Source: Diphasiastrum complanatum | Lineage: Eukaryota > Streptophyta > Lycopodiopsida > Lycopodiales > Lycopodiaceae | Reading direction: 5' to 3' | Assembly (NCBI GenBank): GCA_029204225.1 | Contig: CM055097.1 | Location: 71,407,952-71,471,951 of the forward strand | DNA length: 64,000 nucleotides | Part shown: piece after piece, positions 23,918-39,637 of the stretch | Position numbering within the stretch: position 1 is the stretch's first letter | Layout of the letters: the number at the start of each line of letters is the position of its first letter | Notes under the pieces: generated by a model | Seen by the model: only the letters and a program-made list of their open reading frames with translations | The model's database searches: none | Told to the model about the DNA's origin: nothing | Position numbers and translations under genes: made by a program

Positions 23918-24205
23918 ATGGATGTAGAGCGAGCAACATCAGTGTGGCGAGCGATGTTGGTTCTTGGCTTGGTAACACTGGAAGATGTTCATAACATCTT
24001 CTTTGCAAGACAACATGCATGTGGACGATACTTTGGAGCAAGAACACGAAGCATTGATCATAGCATTCACAGTGCAGATCTGAATGCAAACACGCCGACT
24101 GATACGTCCACACCAGAGACGCATCTCTCACCACTTGCTGATGAAGAAGCTACATATATCCCTGTCGATCATGACGTCATCGATATGAAAACTATCTTCA
24201 GATAG
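23918..24205 (+). other. Open frame of 95 codons, unrecognised
   Basis: Starts ATGGATGTAGAG and ends with a stop at 24203-24205. Composition is not low-complexity, but no motif, signal peptide or membrane segment is visible. It could be a transposon scrap. Confidence 0.15.
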
Positions 24206-26690
24206 TGATCTTCTGTTGTTGTATTTATGTACATATAGTTTGTGTACGGATGCATGTTCCAGCTTTGTTTGCCTTTTAGGTTGAGCTATCTATTGTCACA
24301 GAGTATGCTCAAAAACGTTTATGCATCCTTCAAATGCTACTCCAACAGTTTTGTAAATATATATACAACGAGCAACCTTGCTCTTCTTATGTGTGCTCCG
24401 TATTCTTAGCTAATAATTGGCATTTTGCTGCATTTTTTTTTTATGGTTTTATTTTTCAGTTAACCAGTAATTATGCATGAATTTTCCTTGCAAAATTAGC
24501 TTCTCAACGATCTACTATATGCTTCTTTTCAGCATAACATAGACTATAAACTGACAAATATCCATAGTTTGCATATGTTACTCACATAACTCACTGAGAA
24601 TCTTACAACTCAGCTACAAAAGAACTCTATTTCTCATGAGTAAATAACATATTTGAAAAATCTTTGAAGTGAATAACTCCACATCACAAGTTTTTCACCC
24701 ATCTAACTCTTATTAGCAAAATTCCCTCAATCAATCAGCCTACATCGGATCTTAGCGTACAAACCAAGATTAGGCTAACTATACAGACATCTTTGGACAT
24801 AGAGTTAAGATTAAAGCTTTATTCTACTAATCCAATCCATAACAAAATGATACTTGGTAACAATCAGTGAACCTTGATTTAATCTTTACCACTACTTCCC
24901 ATATTAATGAATATTTCACAGCTTAATATCCCCAAAACTCCTCTAGTTCCAGATTATTCAAAATAATCACTTAGAGAGTTCTATTTCAAACTGGATAGTT
25001 CTACCTTTGCACACATACATGATTTTTTCCAAAATCAATGCAACTAGCGGATTCCTCCAAAGACTTATTTCTATCATTTCTTCTCCCCCTTTAAAAAAGA
25101 AATTCCATAATTTTGATTAAAAAGTTCTCAAGAGACAACGTATAAGATATCAAAGATTCGAAAAAGTCAGTAATGAGTATCCAATACTATTACAAACCGG
25201 ACTTTTTTCTCAAAATCATAAAATATCTTATCCCGGGTGATAGAAATATGACATTTCAATAATCAACTATCAGAAATAGACTAATGTTAGGGTTTAGAAA
25301 ACCTACATTCTGGGCCATTTTCAAAAATCTTATATGGAAGTACAATTTCATATAACTATAACAGCCCTTCAGAACAAAGTTCTACATTGGAAGAAGTTAT
25401 ATGAATCTCAATCCAATTGTCATGTATCAAGAAAGTTCTAAAGAGTAGAGGTCTAATATAATAGAGAAATAGATTTAAGGGCTTCCATATTTTGTAATTA
25501 ATGAGATACCATTTAGGGATCGATCTATATCTCATAATTCCCAAAATGTCCTAGAAAAAAAACAATGGACTCTATTAGTATTACCATTACATCAATCACT
25601 AACCATCGGTCTACAAATCATTCTACCCAAGAAATCCCCTTGAAAATCACTAATGTCCCATACCCCCAGCTTTTCCTCCAAGAATCCTCTACATCTAAAT
25701 CTGTTTTGTCCAATAAGTCAAAAAGACTATTTGGCTCTCCTATATCCAAATATAGGATCAATTCACAACCAATTCCAAGAGATGTTTCTAACCATTGAAA
25801 TCCCTCATGCCCCTTAAGTGATACTATATCATTCTAGCCACTACTTTTCCCTTAGAATCATTGAATTCTCGAAATTCTAATTCGCACTGGGAAAAAGTCC
25901 AGCAAGCAATCATAAGCTCAGATCATGCAAAAAATACATTTTTGGCCTCCTTCAACAAACAAAACTTCAATATGATGGTGTCTAATGCTCACCTATTTAT
26001 ATTGGATGCATGATGACTCAAAACATACACAATCCATCATATTCTTAAGCTTGTAATGAGAACCAACAGGTTCAGACCCCCATTTGGTAGGTATTCATGC
26101 CCAAAAATCACCAAAAATTTATTTTTTTTAATGTTTTGAGCACTCTAATGGTGTCCAAAACTTCATGAAAGCCTCAGGAAAGCTTCATTACGCCTTTGAA
26201 AACATGCCTACCAACTATTGGCTAAGAATTTTGAAATCTACCACAAAATTAGTCCAAAAATCATTAAAAAACCATGGTTTTTGACCAATTTTGACCAAAA
26301 TTTGTGGAATAAATCCACAAACAAGTGCAATCAAATCCAAATACCTGTAAAACCATTACATTCCAGCACTAAAACTTTTGATTTCAGTCAAATATGGATT
26401 CTATAGCCCATTTCTAGTCCAAAAACCCCAAATTTTGGCCCAAAATCACTATCACATCATCCTTTTGACTATTCAAACATCATGCAATTATTAGATCAAA
26501 TCATTAATGACTGTAAAACAGCAAGTCAAATTTGGAAAACTTATTACATCAGTACCTATGATCAATTCCAAGCAAAAACTTCAATTCTAGGTGACAGATT
26601 CACTAAAATCATAAAAAAATCCTCTGATTTCCACCAAAATCTATGGAAAAAATCCATAATTATGATTTTTTTTTACATAATTATGATCTT
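24206..26690. other. AT-rich repeat-derived DNA, no gene
   Basis: Dense stops in all frames. 25250-25560 has the look of a decayed LTR. Related AT-rich phrases at 26220-26330 and 26570-26670 resemble each other. Confidence 0.4.
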
Positions 26691-29220
26691 TAGGCTGAAA
26701 GTACATTATCCTTCTGACAAAGTCGATCTCCCTGCCTGTCATAGTTGCATCATTGGGAAGCAGACTAGGGTTCCTTTTAGATCATGTCATAGGCACGCAA
26801 CAAAAGGTATTTAGATGTTGTTCATTCAGATATATGTGAACCCATGCAAACTCCATCATTGTTAGATGTAAAGTATTTCATTACTTTTATTGACGAATTT
26901 TTCAAAAGAACAGTTGTTTACTTCATTAAGCAGAAATCAGATGCTTTCATCAAGTTCAGACAATTCAAAGAGCATGCAAAAAATCAAACTAACAAACGAA
27001 TCAAAGCATTGAGGTTTGACAATGGGGAAGAATATATCTCCACCAAATTCAAGGAGTACTGTCTTAATAACGGCATTGAGCAACAATACATTACCTCCTA
27101 TTCACCTCATTCAAATGGTCTTGCTGAGAGAAAGAACAGAACCTTAGTCAAATTAGCAAAGTGCATGTTATCACATGCATTTTCGAAGTCCTTCTGGACT
27201 GAAGCTATTTCAACAGCAACCTATATTTAGAACAGATGTCCTACTAAAGGTCTCTCAAACAAAATACCATTCGAAGTTTGGACATGTACCAAACCTTCTT
27301 TAACAAATTTAAAAGTTTTTTGATGTACTACTTATGCACAGATTCCTCATGATCTCAGGAAGAAGCTCGACTTCTAAAGTATCAAGTGTATCTTCATCAA
27401 CTACACTACTTCAGATCAAGCTTACAAGTCGTTTGATCCTATCGAGTCAAATATATTCGCTAGTTGGGATGTCATCTTCATCGAAGATTGGTATATTGAC
27501 CTCAAGAGAAAAGGCACTACTTTCGGCGAACAACATATCAACGACGAATCCGAAGATGATGTTGTTGCAGTTCAATAACTACAATATAATGAAAATGATA
27601 AACTTCCTCTATTACCCAGAAGATCATCAAGAACTAGCAGACCACCTATCAAGTATATCGATGAGTCCACAGCTTACGTTGTTCATGAGCCGATGAATGT
27701 CGAAGAGGCACTTAGTCAGCCCAATTCTGATATTTGGAAAGAAGCTATGGATATAAAGTATTTATCTCTTATCAAGAACCAGACATGGACAATTGTCGAT
27801 TGTCAAATTACCTGCTAGCAAAAACGTAGTTGATTGCAAATGGATTTTCAAAGTCAAGTACAAAGCAGACGAACGCATCGACATAAGAAAAGCCCGACTT
27901 GTCGCTAGAGGATATGTCGATTACACTGAGACCTTCAGTCCAGTAGTCAAGCATTCTTCTATTCGACTTTTATTATCATTTGCTACGGCAGCGGATTTGA
28001 AAATACATCAAATGGATGTATAGACAACATATCTCAATGGATTTATCGAGGAATACATTTCCATGGTGCATTCCGAAGGTTATATTATCAAAGGTAAACA
28101 CAATCATGTATGTAAACTCCATAAGGCACTTTAAGGCTTGAAGCAATCTGTTTGAGCATGGTTTTAGAGGATCAATATTTTCCTTATTGATCACGGCTAC
28201 ACACCAAGCTCTTCATATTCAAATCTTTACTTCAAGACAGTGCAACAGTCTTTTATCATTATCACCTTATACGTAGACAACACCTTACTCTTCAACAACA
28301 GTATCGATCTGATAAAGAAGACAAGACAATGCTACCTTCTGAATTCGACATGACCGATCTGGGCAAAGCTCATTTATGCCTTGGTATTCAAATCCACTGA
28401 GACAAAAATCAAAATTTGATCTACATTACTCAATAGAGGTACATCTACAATATGTTAGTCAGATATAATATGGTTAATTGCAAGTTAGCTCTCTCACCAA
28501 TGGAACTAGGTCTCAAGTTGTCAAAGGACCAGCGTCCTCAAACAATCAAAGAGAATTAGCAGATGCATGAGTATCCTTATCATTTGATAATAGGATCTCT
28601 TATGTACGCAATGATCTGTATCAGGCCAGACGTAGCTTTTGCAGTCAATTTATGACTAACTCTGGTATAACACATTGGAAAGCTCTTATCATAGTCATGA
28701 GATATCTTCGAGCTACTACTATGGACTTTTGCATTTGTTATGGAGCAGTCGACAACGACAAAATCAATTTACTCATTGGTTACACAGATGCAAGTTGGGC
28801 AAGAGATATAGACACCCGTAAATCCACTTATGGATTTACATTCATTCTCAACAATGGTCCTATTTTCTGGAATAGTCACAAGCAATCTTTGATAGCTCTA
28901 TCTTCTACATAATCAGAGTATATTGTAGTCTCACAAGCTACAAAGGAATGAATTTGGTTGAGAAACTTACTTTTAGCTATCAAACTGAATCAATATGCTC
29001 CGACATTATTATTTTGTGATAATCATTGCCTTGGCAGCCAACCCTAGATTTCATTCTAGGAGTAAGCACATTGAACTCAAGTATCACGATGTCAGAAGCA
29101 AAGTTCTCGACAACGATGTCAGATTGCAGTACCGTCGAACGCAAGATATGACAACAAATATTTTTACCAAAGCATTAAGCTTGGATATACATAGAAAGTT
29201 TTGTGCATAACTAGGTTTAA
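26690..29220 (+). pseudogene. Ty1/copia element C: integrase, RT, RNase H
   Basis: Starts inside the integrase zinc finger (CHSCIIGKQTRVPF, about 26730-26780). The core is at about 26815-27150, with HSDIC, FDNGEEY and SPHSNGLAERKNRTL. The RT starts near 27830 ([35 protein letters not shown]). The catalytic box is LYVDNTLLF at about 28270, so the second Asp of YVDD is Asn. RNase H, with DIDTRKSTYGF, is at about 28810-28840, and SKHIELKYHD lies near 29065-29095. Gag, protease and 5' LTR are missing. Several stops (27229, 28021, 28132, 28155) confirm it is dead. The polypurine tract and LTR follow at once. Confidence 0.9.
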
Positions 29221-29251
29221 AGGTCAAGGGTGGATTCAGATTAAGGGGGAG

Positions 29252-30071
29252 TGTTGGATTATTCTCCTCCTAATCGACTAATCGATATTTTAATCTTCGT
29301 CCAACTTTTATCTATACCTGCAAATTTTTTCGTATTTTTACACAGTCTGCAAAACTATTCGGAAACGGCTCACAGTGTCGGCTTTTTTGGGATTTTCGTC
29401 TTTGGAGATTTTCTCTCACTTCGGCTTTTTCGCAAAATGTCAGATGGCTCAAATGTTAAGAAAATAACTTTGGCAAACACCTTCGTATTTTTTGCATGAT
29501 TGTTTACGTTCATTTATACAGAGTGACAATTTACGTTCAAATCTATAGATAGACTGTTTACGACTAAAGTCATTGACTTGCATTACTACTCGATGGATGC
29601 TAGCACATCACAACCGGCTCACTTCTTTAGAGTTGATTAGAGATTGCTATTGCGCTTACTGCTTATCAATAGTTGCGCTCAATTCAGACTTATATTTAGT
29701 CGTTCAGAGATAGCTTAGAGTACGCGGCTCTGTCTACAATTGTTGTACTCATTTACATCTGTTTCATTTTCATACTGAATCAATACTATCTTCTTATTGC
29801 ATTCAGATTCATGTCAGAATGTATGCACTTTTGTAGTTCTTCGCGATTGATTATTTGTTTGATAATTCAATGTTTAATTTTTGGCTACGTAATCACTACA
29901 GTACTAATGATTCCAAAGTTAGTTACTATAAGATCGAACATGATTTCTATCACTATTGTTTTGTTCGAAATTGATAGGCGTAGTCATGCATAGAGAAAGA
30001 GAAAAAAGAGTTTATTTCGCTGTGCATGATAAGTTTTTATTCTTGTTGTTCGAATTCTTCTCTTTCCAACA
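29252..30071 (+). repeat. 3' LTR of copia C
   Basis: Polypurine ttaagggggag (29241-29251) precedes TGTTGGATTATT. The matching inverted end TTTCCAACA is at 30063-30071, giving an 820-bp LTR. Confidence 0.7.
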
Positions 30072-30870
30072 TTTATAAGCATTGTTATTAATCATGAATA
30101 GAGTTTGTCAATAAAGTAAATATATTCTATCATGTAACAAAGGAGGAAAGGAGAAACACTAATTGAATGAGATAACCCAATGGACAAATTGTTAGTCTTG
30201 CAAAAATTTATTCCTTCAAGGCACTCCAACTAACTCGACTTCTTTATGAAGTGGCTACAACTCAAGTGCTTACATTTCATGTAGAACCAAAAGCACATGA
30301 TGGCATCTCACTTGGAGAAACAGGTATGTCGAGTGATTATGTTTTGTTGTGATTTGTATGTACAAAGGTTTAGGCTCGTGGCTCTGGGCACCATGTGACA
30401 GCTCTTGACAATTTCTTGCATGAATGTTCTTTTCCATAAAAAATGCCTATTGAGTTTGATAATCATCCAACCAATTTTTTGCAATTTCGTATCCATTTGA
30501 TGACGTAAACTTGGGTCTTTCTAGGTAGACATCTGGGTAGGTAGGGTTTTGGCCTTGTGAGAGGTTCAACTCCTCTCCCATCTGATGTTGTGGTTTAGAT
30601 TTTAAGCTCCCTAGCTCCAACAAAGTCACAAATTGTTGTTTCAACCTTAATTTGTTTAATTGATGTTGATATTGGTTAGAACCTTTATGAGAAGAAAACG
30701 TACATGGATTTGAACTTGCAAGAAGCATCGTTTCTTATGTGCTCTAGCACTCATACTTGGTTTTTTATCGAGTAGGTATGTCTATCCCCGATATGGTTCC
30801 GTAGCATAAAGTCAATATACATTGTTGTTTGTGAAGAGACATTGTGACCTTGGAGTGATGGAGCAATTGC
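30072..30870. other. No gene recognised
   Basis: A minus-strand open region at 30728-30310 has no known similarity. Confidence 0.35.
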
Positions 30871-30876
30871 AAAGGG

Positions 30877-33970
<3,094 letters not shown>

Positions 33971-34900
33971 CATATTTCCCTCCGAACGAAAAATTTCCAA
34001 GCTACAAATGCATGTGTCAATGCACCTATCACCTGACTCAACAATACCACTGCCGATCATACATGTGAGAGCGTTCCTCCAAAATGCCACTAACGTTGGC
34101 CCTAACTCCAAGAGTTGAACCTGATCATGAGACTTTTTCAGTCATAATCGGCATACCATGCCTACCTCTCACTTGTGATTGCTTGCCCTCTCAAAATTGT
34201 CGCCAATGATGAGTAGTCACGCCACCAAACTGCACTTTTGTCGCCAATACTAGTTTTCTCCACACAATTCCACTATCATTCGTCCCCATACCGCATTTAC
34301 CGTTTTCAAACACCCTGTTACCCTGTTATAAGTAGGTAGTAATGATTTCAAAATGATAATGCCTCATTGTACCACCCTGCAGCAGGTTTCACCAGCCAAA
34401 AGTTGTCCCAAATTTGGCCCTACGGTACCCAAATGGCGAATGTAGCCCATCACTAGGTCACTCGCACTCCGCTCGATAGAATGGTGATGAAACTCCCCGA
34501 AATGCATTTTCCCCTACTCCTGTGATGTTGTTGTGTCCACTGGCTATGAGCAGTCAGTTTCAGGGGCCATTTTGGCCCAATGATGGCAAAAAAAGGTGCT
34601 CTTTAGCCAAAGATAGGTCCTTCCAAAGAATTAGCTTGCAAAATGAACTAGTTCTTCAATATGAAGTTTCTTGATGAAGAAATTCCAATTTGAACTTCAG
34701 GTCTATTCAAAAATTTCATTATGAATTTTTTTAATGAATTTGCTATGCCCTTTGACCTTCAGGTCTTCAAGGGTCCCTTTCAAGCCAATCCAATGGCTTA
34801 ACCAAATCTTGTGGTCCACGTTTCCCTAGATCCGGACCGTTGACTCCACATTATCTTGATCAGATGGCCACACTTATCGGTGCGCACTAATTGGGGATCT
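33971..34900. other. No gene recognised
   Basis: Mixed sequence with no long frames, leading up to the gypsy LTR. Confidence 0.35.
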
Positions 34901-36329
34901 TGTAGGCATGACCCACTTCAATACGCTAACACTCCATCCTGACTAGGGACGTGCGGGACCCCTCTCGGGTCTCCTCCTCTCTTCTTCTTCATGTTTGCTG
35001 ATTTTAAGCTCTCCTCTTTTGCTATGGCCACCTGAAGCAGATCTGGATGACTTTCTTTCTAGCCAGCTATGGCTTCTCAATAGCTGATTCATCCTACAAA
35101 AACGCCCACATACACTTCTTTACAGGTTCAAAAAAGTGTGTGTGGAGAGAAAGATCCAAGTATTTCTTGCTTAAAATCCTATCTATTCAAGAGCTATTTG
35201 ATCTACATTGATTCATGCACTCTTTGCTCCACATCTTACTGTGGCCTTGTAGCATTCAGTTAGAAGCTCCAAGGTGCCCACTTTCAAAGCTTTACAATTC
35301 CAATTCTAGACCACTATTGAGAGAGACCCATGTTTTTCTCTTTTAAATGTTGGCTGCCTTCTTTCACCATAGCTTCATAGGCTAATTGTTCTTTGTCTGC
35401 TTCATGGCTGGCTCCAAGCTTCTAGGATTAGGTTGGCCTCAATAGAACAATGCTGGGTAGCAATTTATAGTGCCCAATTTTGTCAACCGTAGAGAAAAAT
35501 CCGTGGTTTTTCGATTTTTCTGAAAACTAGACCACCATAGCTAGTTCCCCGAACTACTTTCTCATCCCACTAAAATTAATGGAGTACTCAAAGAGTGTTG
35601 GAGGGTTTGCGGATCCCAAGGCAACCTTAACCCTAGTTAATAAGTTAGAGGGATTTGGCACCCTGTGTGTGTAAGTCCAACCCGATGATCACATAGAGAT
35701 TTGATAATTAGAAAGTCAATAAAAGGACTTTAGGCCTTTTTGCAGGACTTTTAATGTCGCAGGGCCTAAATGTCAAGTTAGTGAATAAAGTTGGGTTTCC
35801 CTCCAATTTTGGATGGTTCCCACTCTTTTTTAAATTTCAATTATTAGGGAGGCATAAATGGACCAATAGGATTCAAAGGCCAGGGTCCTCCTCTCTACTA
35901 TAAAAAAGGACCAACTCGAGTTTCCCACACATGTACCTATTTTTATTTCAATAAAGCGAATTGGTTCTCTTGTGAAATGGATTTATGAATGTCCTTGCTC
36001 TCTATCACTTTTCCTCCATCTCTCATGCTTTTATTGTGTTTTGCTAATTGTTGGATCTGATTGTTATTGGTATTGCATGTTTTTATATTTTTTATGAGAG
36101 AGAAAGAGTAAGCTATCTTCATTGTGGAATTAGTGTTAATGGATGTAGTGTTAATGCTTAGGGTTAATGGATGTTAGAGTTAGATGTGGATCTTCCATTC
36201 ATGCTGAAATCTGAACTATGCTATCGCTCTCATGGGAACGAATCTACGCGTGACAACTAACTTCATCTCCTCGATGCTAGATTGATTAGATCTTGGGTTG
36301 AGGATAGGCAAGGAAAAAAAACCACTACA
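34901..36329 (+). repeat. 5' LTR of a Tat/Athila-type gypsy element
   Basis: The right end is fixed by the primer-binding site that follows at 36334. A promoter (ctataaaaaagg, about 35918) and an AATAAA-type signal (35950) lie inside. The left end is tentative: TGTAGG at 34901 mirrors CTACA at 36325-36329, giving 1.43 kb. An alternative start is TGTTGG at about 35598. Confidence 0.5.
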
Positions 36330-36333
36330 ATTT

Positions 36334-36351
36334 TGGCGCCGTTGCCAGGGA
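36334..36351 (+). other. Primer-binding site, tRNA-Asp type
   Basis: TGGCGCCGTTGCCAGGGA, one base different from the PBS usual in Athila/Tat gypsy elements, four bases after the LTR end. Confidence 0.85.
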
Positions 36352-36682
36352 GCTATGCCAATCTTTCAGTTTGCAGTATGTTTGTTGGATGGTTAACTTG
36401 CATTAGGCATCTCGTCATGGCATGAATAGTGTTAAATCTGCATTTAGGATTAGTTTGGGAGTGATTTTGCTTGATTTGAGTGGATTTGCTTGTTTGAAAT
36501 CTAATCTGATTGTGAAACATGGAAAGCTATTCAAATCACCAATCTAAAGATCCATTTAAATATGAGATATTAGAGAAAACAACAAAAATCGGTCAAATAA
36601 GCTAGACTTTGGTTAAAAAGAGAGAAAAATCGTCATCAAAACGGGACCTATACCAGATCCGATTGAAGATGAACTCATTTCT

Positions 36683-38860
36683 ATGAGTCATGCCTTGACT
36701 TATGATGACAATGCAAAACTTACTTGTGAGCATTTTCTAAATCATATGGATCCGACCAGATTTGGAGTGCATAATATTCCTGATGAACCAGCAATAAAAT
36801 CGCCAAAAGTAGTTATATTGAAGGAAGACATGATCACAGGGTCAATGACGAAGAAACAAGCCAAGCAACATTATAATACGATCCTGAAATGGGAAAATCC
36901 TCCTCAAAATATTGATTCAAAGAATGTGCCACCCTTATTGGATAAAGACAAAGGAAAAGTCAAGGATGATTCTACAAGTCAGAGTTCTAGCAAGACATCA
37001 TCGTCTAGGAAGTCTTCACCTTCGAAGAAGAGTTTATCTTCTCAGAAGTCATCACCTCCACGACAAATTCCTGCTAAGAAGGCTAAGCAAAGATCCAAGA
37101 CAAGTCTTTTTGACAAAGAAAAAGCAAATGTAGTCCAGCATGAAAATGTTCGTTATACACTGGATGATGTGGCTATCGTATTGCCCAAAGCACATCGTGA
37201 ACCCGAAGAACAAGTGCCAGAATCGAAAGATGTTTACAATGGCCCAGCTAGGACACATGCTATAAATCTTGCTGAACCAGAAAAACCAGAAAAAATTGTA
37301 CAAGTTGGATCACAACTTAATCCTGAACAATTTCAAGTGCTCCGAACGTTACTTATTAAGTAACAAGATTATTTTGCATGGATTTATCAAGATCTGAAGG
37401 GTATTCCGACGTCAGTTATTGAACACACCATACCTTTAGTACCTGATGTAGTTCCAAAGGTTACAAAGCTCTTTCGCTGTAATCCTAATGTTGTGGATCT
37501 AATAAAGAAAGAGCTTCAGAGACTGCTTGACGTCAATTTCATTTATGAGATCGAGCATACAGAATGGGTTTCGACGATTGTCATTGTTCCTAAGAGAATT
37601 GGGAAATTAAAAATTTGTGTGAATCTCAAGGCCTTGAACAAAGTGATGCGGAAGGATCACTTTCCATTACCTTTTATTGAAAGAATTTTGGATCACCTTG
37701 CTGGAGAGGAAGCTTATAGTTTTCTGGATGGATTTAGTGGTTACAACCAGGTCAAGATTGCACCTGCAGATCGCCACAAAACAGCTTTTGCAACAGAATG
37801 GGACACCTATGCTTACAAAGTAATGTCGTTTGGACTCTGTAATACACCAAGTTCGTTTCAAAGAGTAATGCAATTTGCTTTTAAAGATTATCTACAAAAA
37901 ATTCTTGAAATTTACTTGGATGACATGGGAGTCCATATAGTACAGATATAGACCACCTAGACCGATTGGAGAAAGTATTTGAAAGATGTCGCAAGTATCA
38001 AATTTTTCTAAATCCAGAAAAATACCAGATATGGGTTTCCCACAGAGTTGTGCTTGGGCATGTGATATCGAGACATGGCATTGTCACAAATTATTCTAAA
38101 ATCAAGGTTATTGCAGAATTGCCACCGCCAACAACAATTTGTGGAGTTTATGTGTTTATTGGTCATGTGAACTACTACTGAATTTTTATTATCTTCTTTG
38201 CGGATTTAGCAAGACCTATATACAAACTGACTATTGTTCCTATTTGGACAGTAGAGGCGTTAGAAGCCTTTGAAAAATTAAAAAAAAGCATTAATTTCAG
38301 CACCAATACTGCATTCTCCAGATTGGACGATTGAGTTTCATGTTCACACTGATGCCTCAAAATATACAATTGGATCAGTTTTGACGCAACCAGGTGACTA
38401 TAAGAAGGACTATCCAATACGATTCACAAGCAAACAACTTACAGATTCGGAGAAGAACTATTCAAAAACAGAACGTGAGGTGTTAGCCATGATTTTTTCT
38501 GTACGAAAATTTTGTCATTATCTCATGGAAACGCACTTTGCATTTTATACGGATCACCAACCGTTACTTGACTTGGTAAACAAGACATGCAATATTGGGC
38601 GTATTGCAAGATGGTTACTGTTATTGACTGAATTTGACTTTCAAATTGTGGTTCGAAAGGGGAAGCAACATTATCTAGCCGACCACGTTTTGTGAATAGA
38701 ATCCGCACTAGTTAATACTGAAGTGGATGATGAATTACCAGACACTGCATTATTCTATGTAGAAGCAATACTTGAGTGGGCAGCGAATATTGTTGAGTAT
38801 CTGATGCTAGGACAACTGAATGACTCTTTGACAAAAGTACAGAAGAGGCAATTGATTCAT
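36683..38860 (+). pseudogene. Tat/Athila-type Ty3/gypsy: gag-like region, RT, RNase H
   Basis: 36683-37360 is a 226-codon Lys/Ser-rich gag-pol linker (KSSPSKKSLSSQKSSP). After a stop the frame resumes in the pol leader. The RT (about 37490-37945) has VNLKALNKVMRKDHFPLPF, SFLDGFSGYNQVKI and MSFGLCNTPSSFQRVM, with the active site IYLDDM. RNase H (about 38330-38690) has HTDASKYTIGSVL, EREVLAMIFSVRKF and YTDHQPL. Zinc knuckle and protease are not seen, and integrase is absent because the element stops near 38880. Stops at 37361, 37950, 38180 and 38693 make it non-functional. Confidence 0.88.
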
Positions 38861-39034
38861 AAGACTCAACCTTGACTATGTGTTAAAACAAGGTAGAAAA
38901 TTTAGAAATGTTTCAAACAAAAGATATGTCTCAAAACTCAATGGATTTAGGCCTTGGCCTTGACTTGCAAGGCAAGTTTGCTAACAAGCCTTGTAACATG
39001 TGTTGGGAATTCAGAAACGACACGAATTACGCTC

Positions 39035-39046
39035 GCTCTGATACCG
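39035..39046 (-). other. Copia primer-binding site (initiator Met tRNA)
   Basis: The minus strand reads CGGTATCAGAGC, one base off the copia PBS TGGTATCAGAGC, four bases inside the LTR end. Confidence 0.7.
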
Positions 39047-39050
39047 CTAT

Positions 39051-39637
39051 TGACAATCTCATATGGAATTCAATTCAATCTGCTGGCTACTTCCTACTAG
39101 ATTGGATCTCGTTACAGGACTTAACCAAACATCTCTGGTTGGTGTGCACCGCGTGTACATACAATCCTCTAGAGTGTAGACAGACACTGTTGACCTACGT
39201 TTCAATTCGTTTAAGCATTCAACAAGATGAACCAGTGTACGTAATGAATAATAATAAACAGCTGATAACGAACAAATAATAGTCAGACATCAAAGCATTC
39301 TAGATCATTCAACATGTGCATTCAAGCTACTATATTATCAATGATCTTTTTACAAGAGCGTTGTTGTGACAAACACACACATCGCATCAGCATGAGAGAA
39401 TCTATGTCTCTCACGAATAATATAAAGTCGTCTCGTTGCGGACTCCTGGACATCGGCTAGCAAAACTGTGTTTAGCTCATGTTGATACTCAACCAATTGA
39501 TGTTCTACCAATTTGACGTTCAACCAGAATGATGTTCAATCTATTCTCTCGTGTTTGATCTGTTTATATAGATAGAGATAAAAAAGGTTCAATCTACTAT
39601 GAGAATACAAGAATGACTGATTAAGCACGTCCTAACA
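39051..39637 (-). repeat. 5' LTR of a truncated minus-strand copia element
   Basis: The minus strand starts TGTTAGGACG (39637) and ends AGATTGTCA next to the PBS. Only about 60-170 bases of internal sequence remain before the Tat-type gypsy sequence ends at about 38880. Confidence 0.6.
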
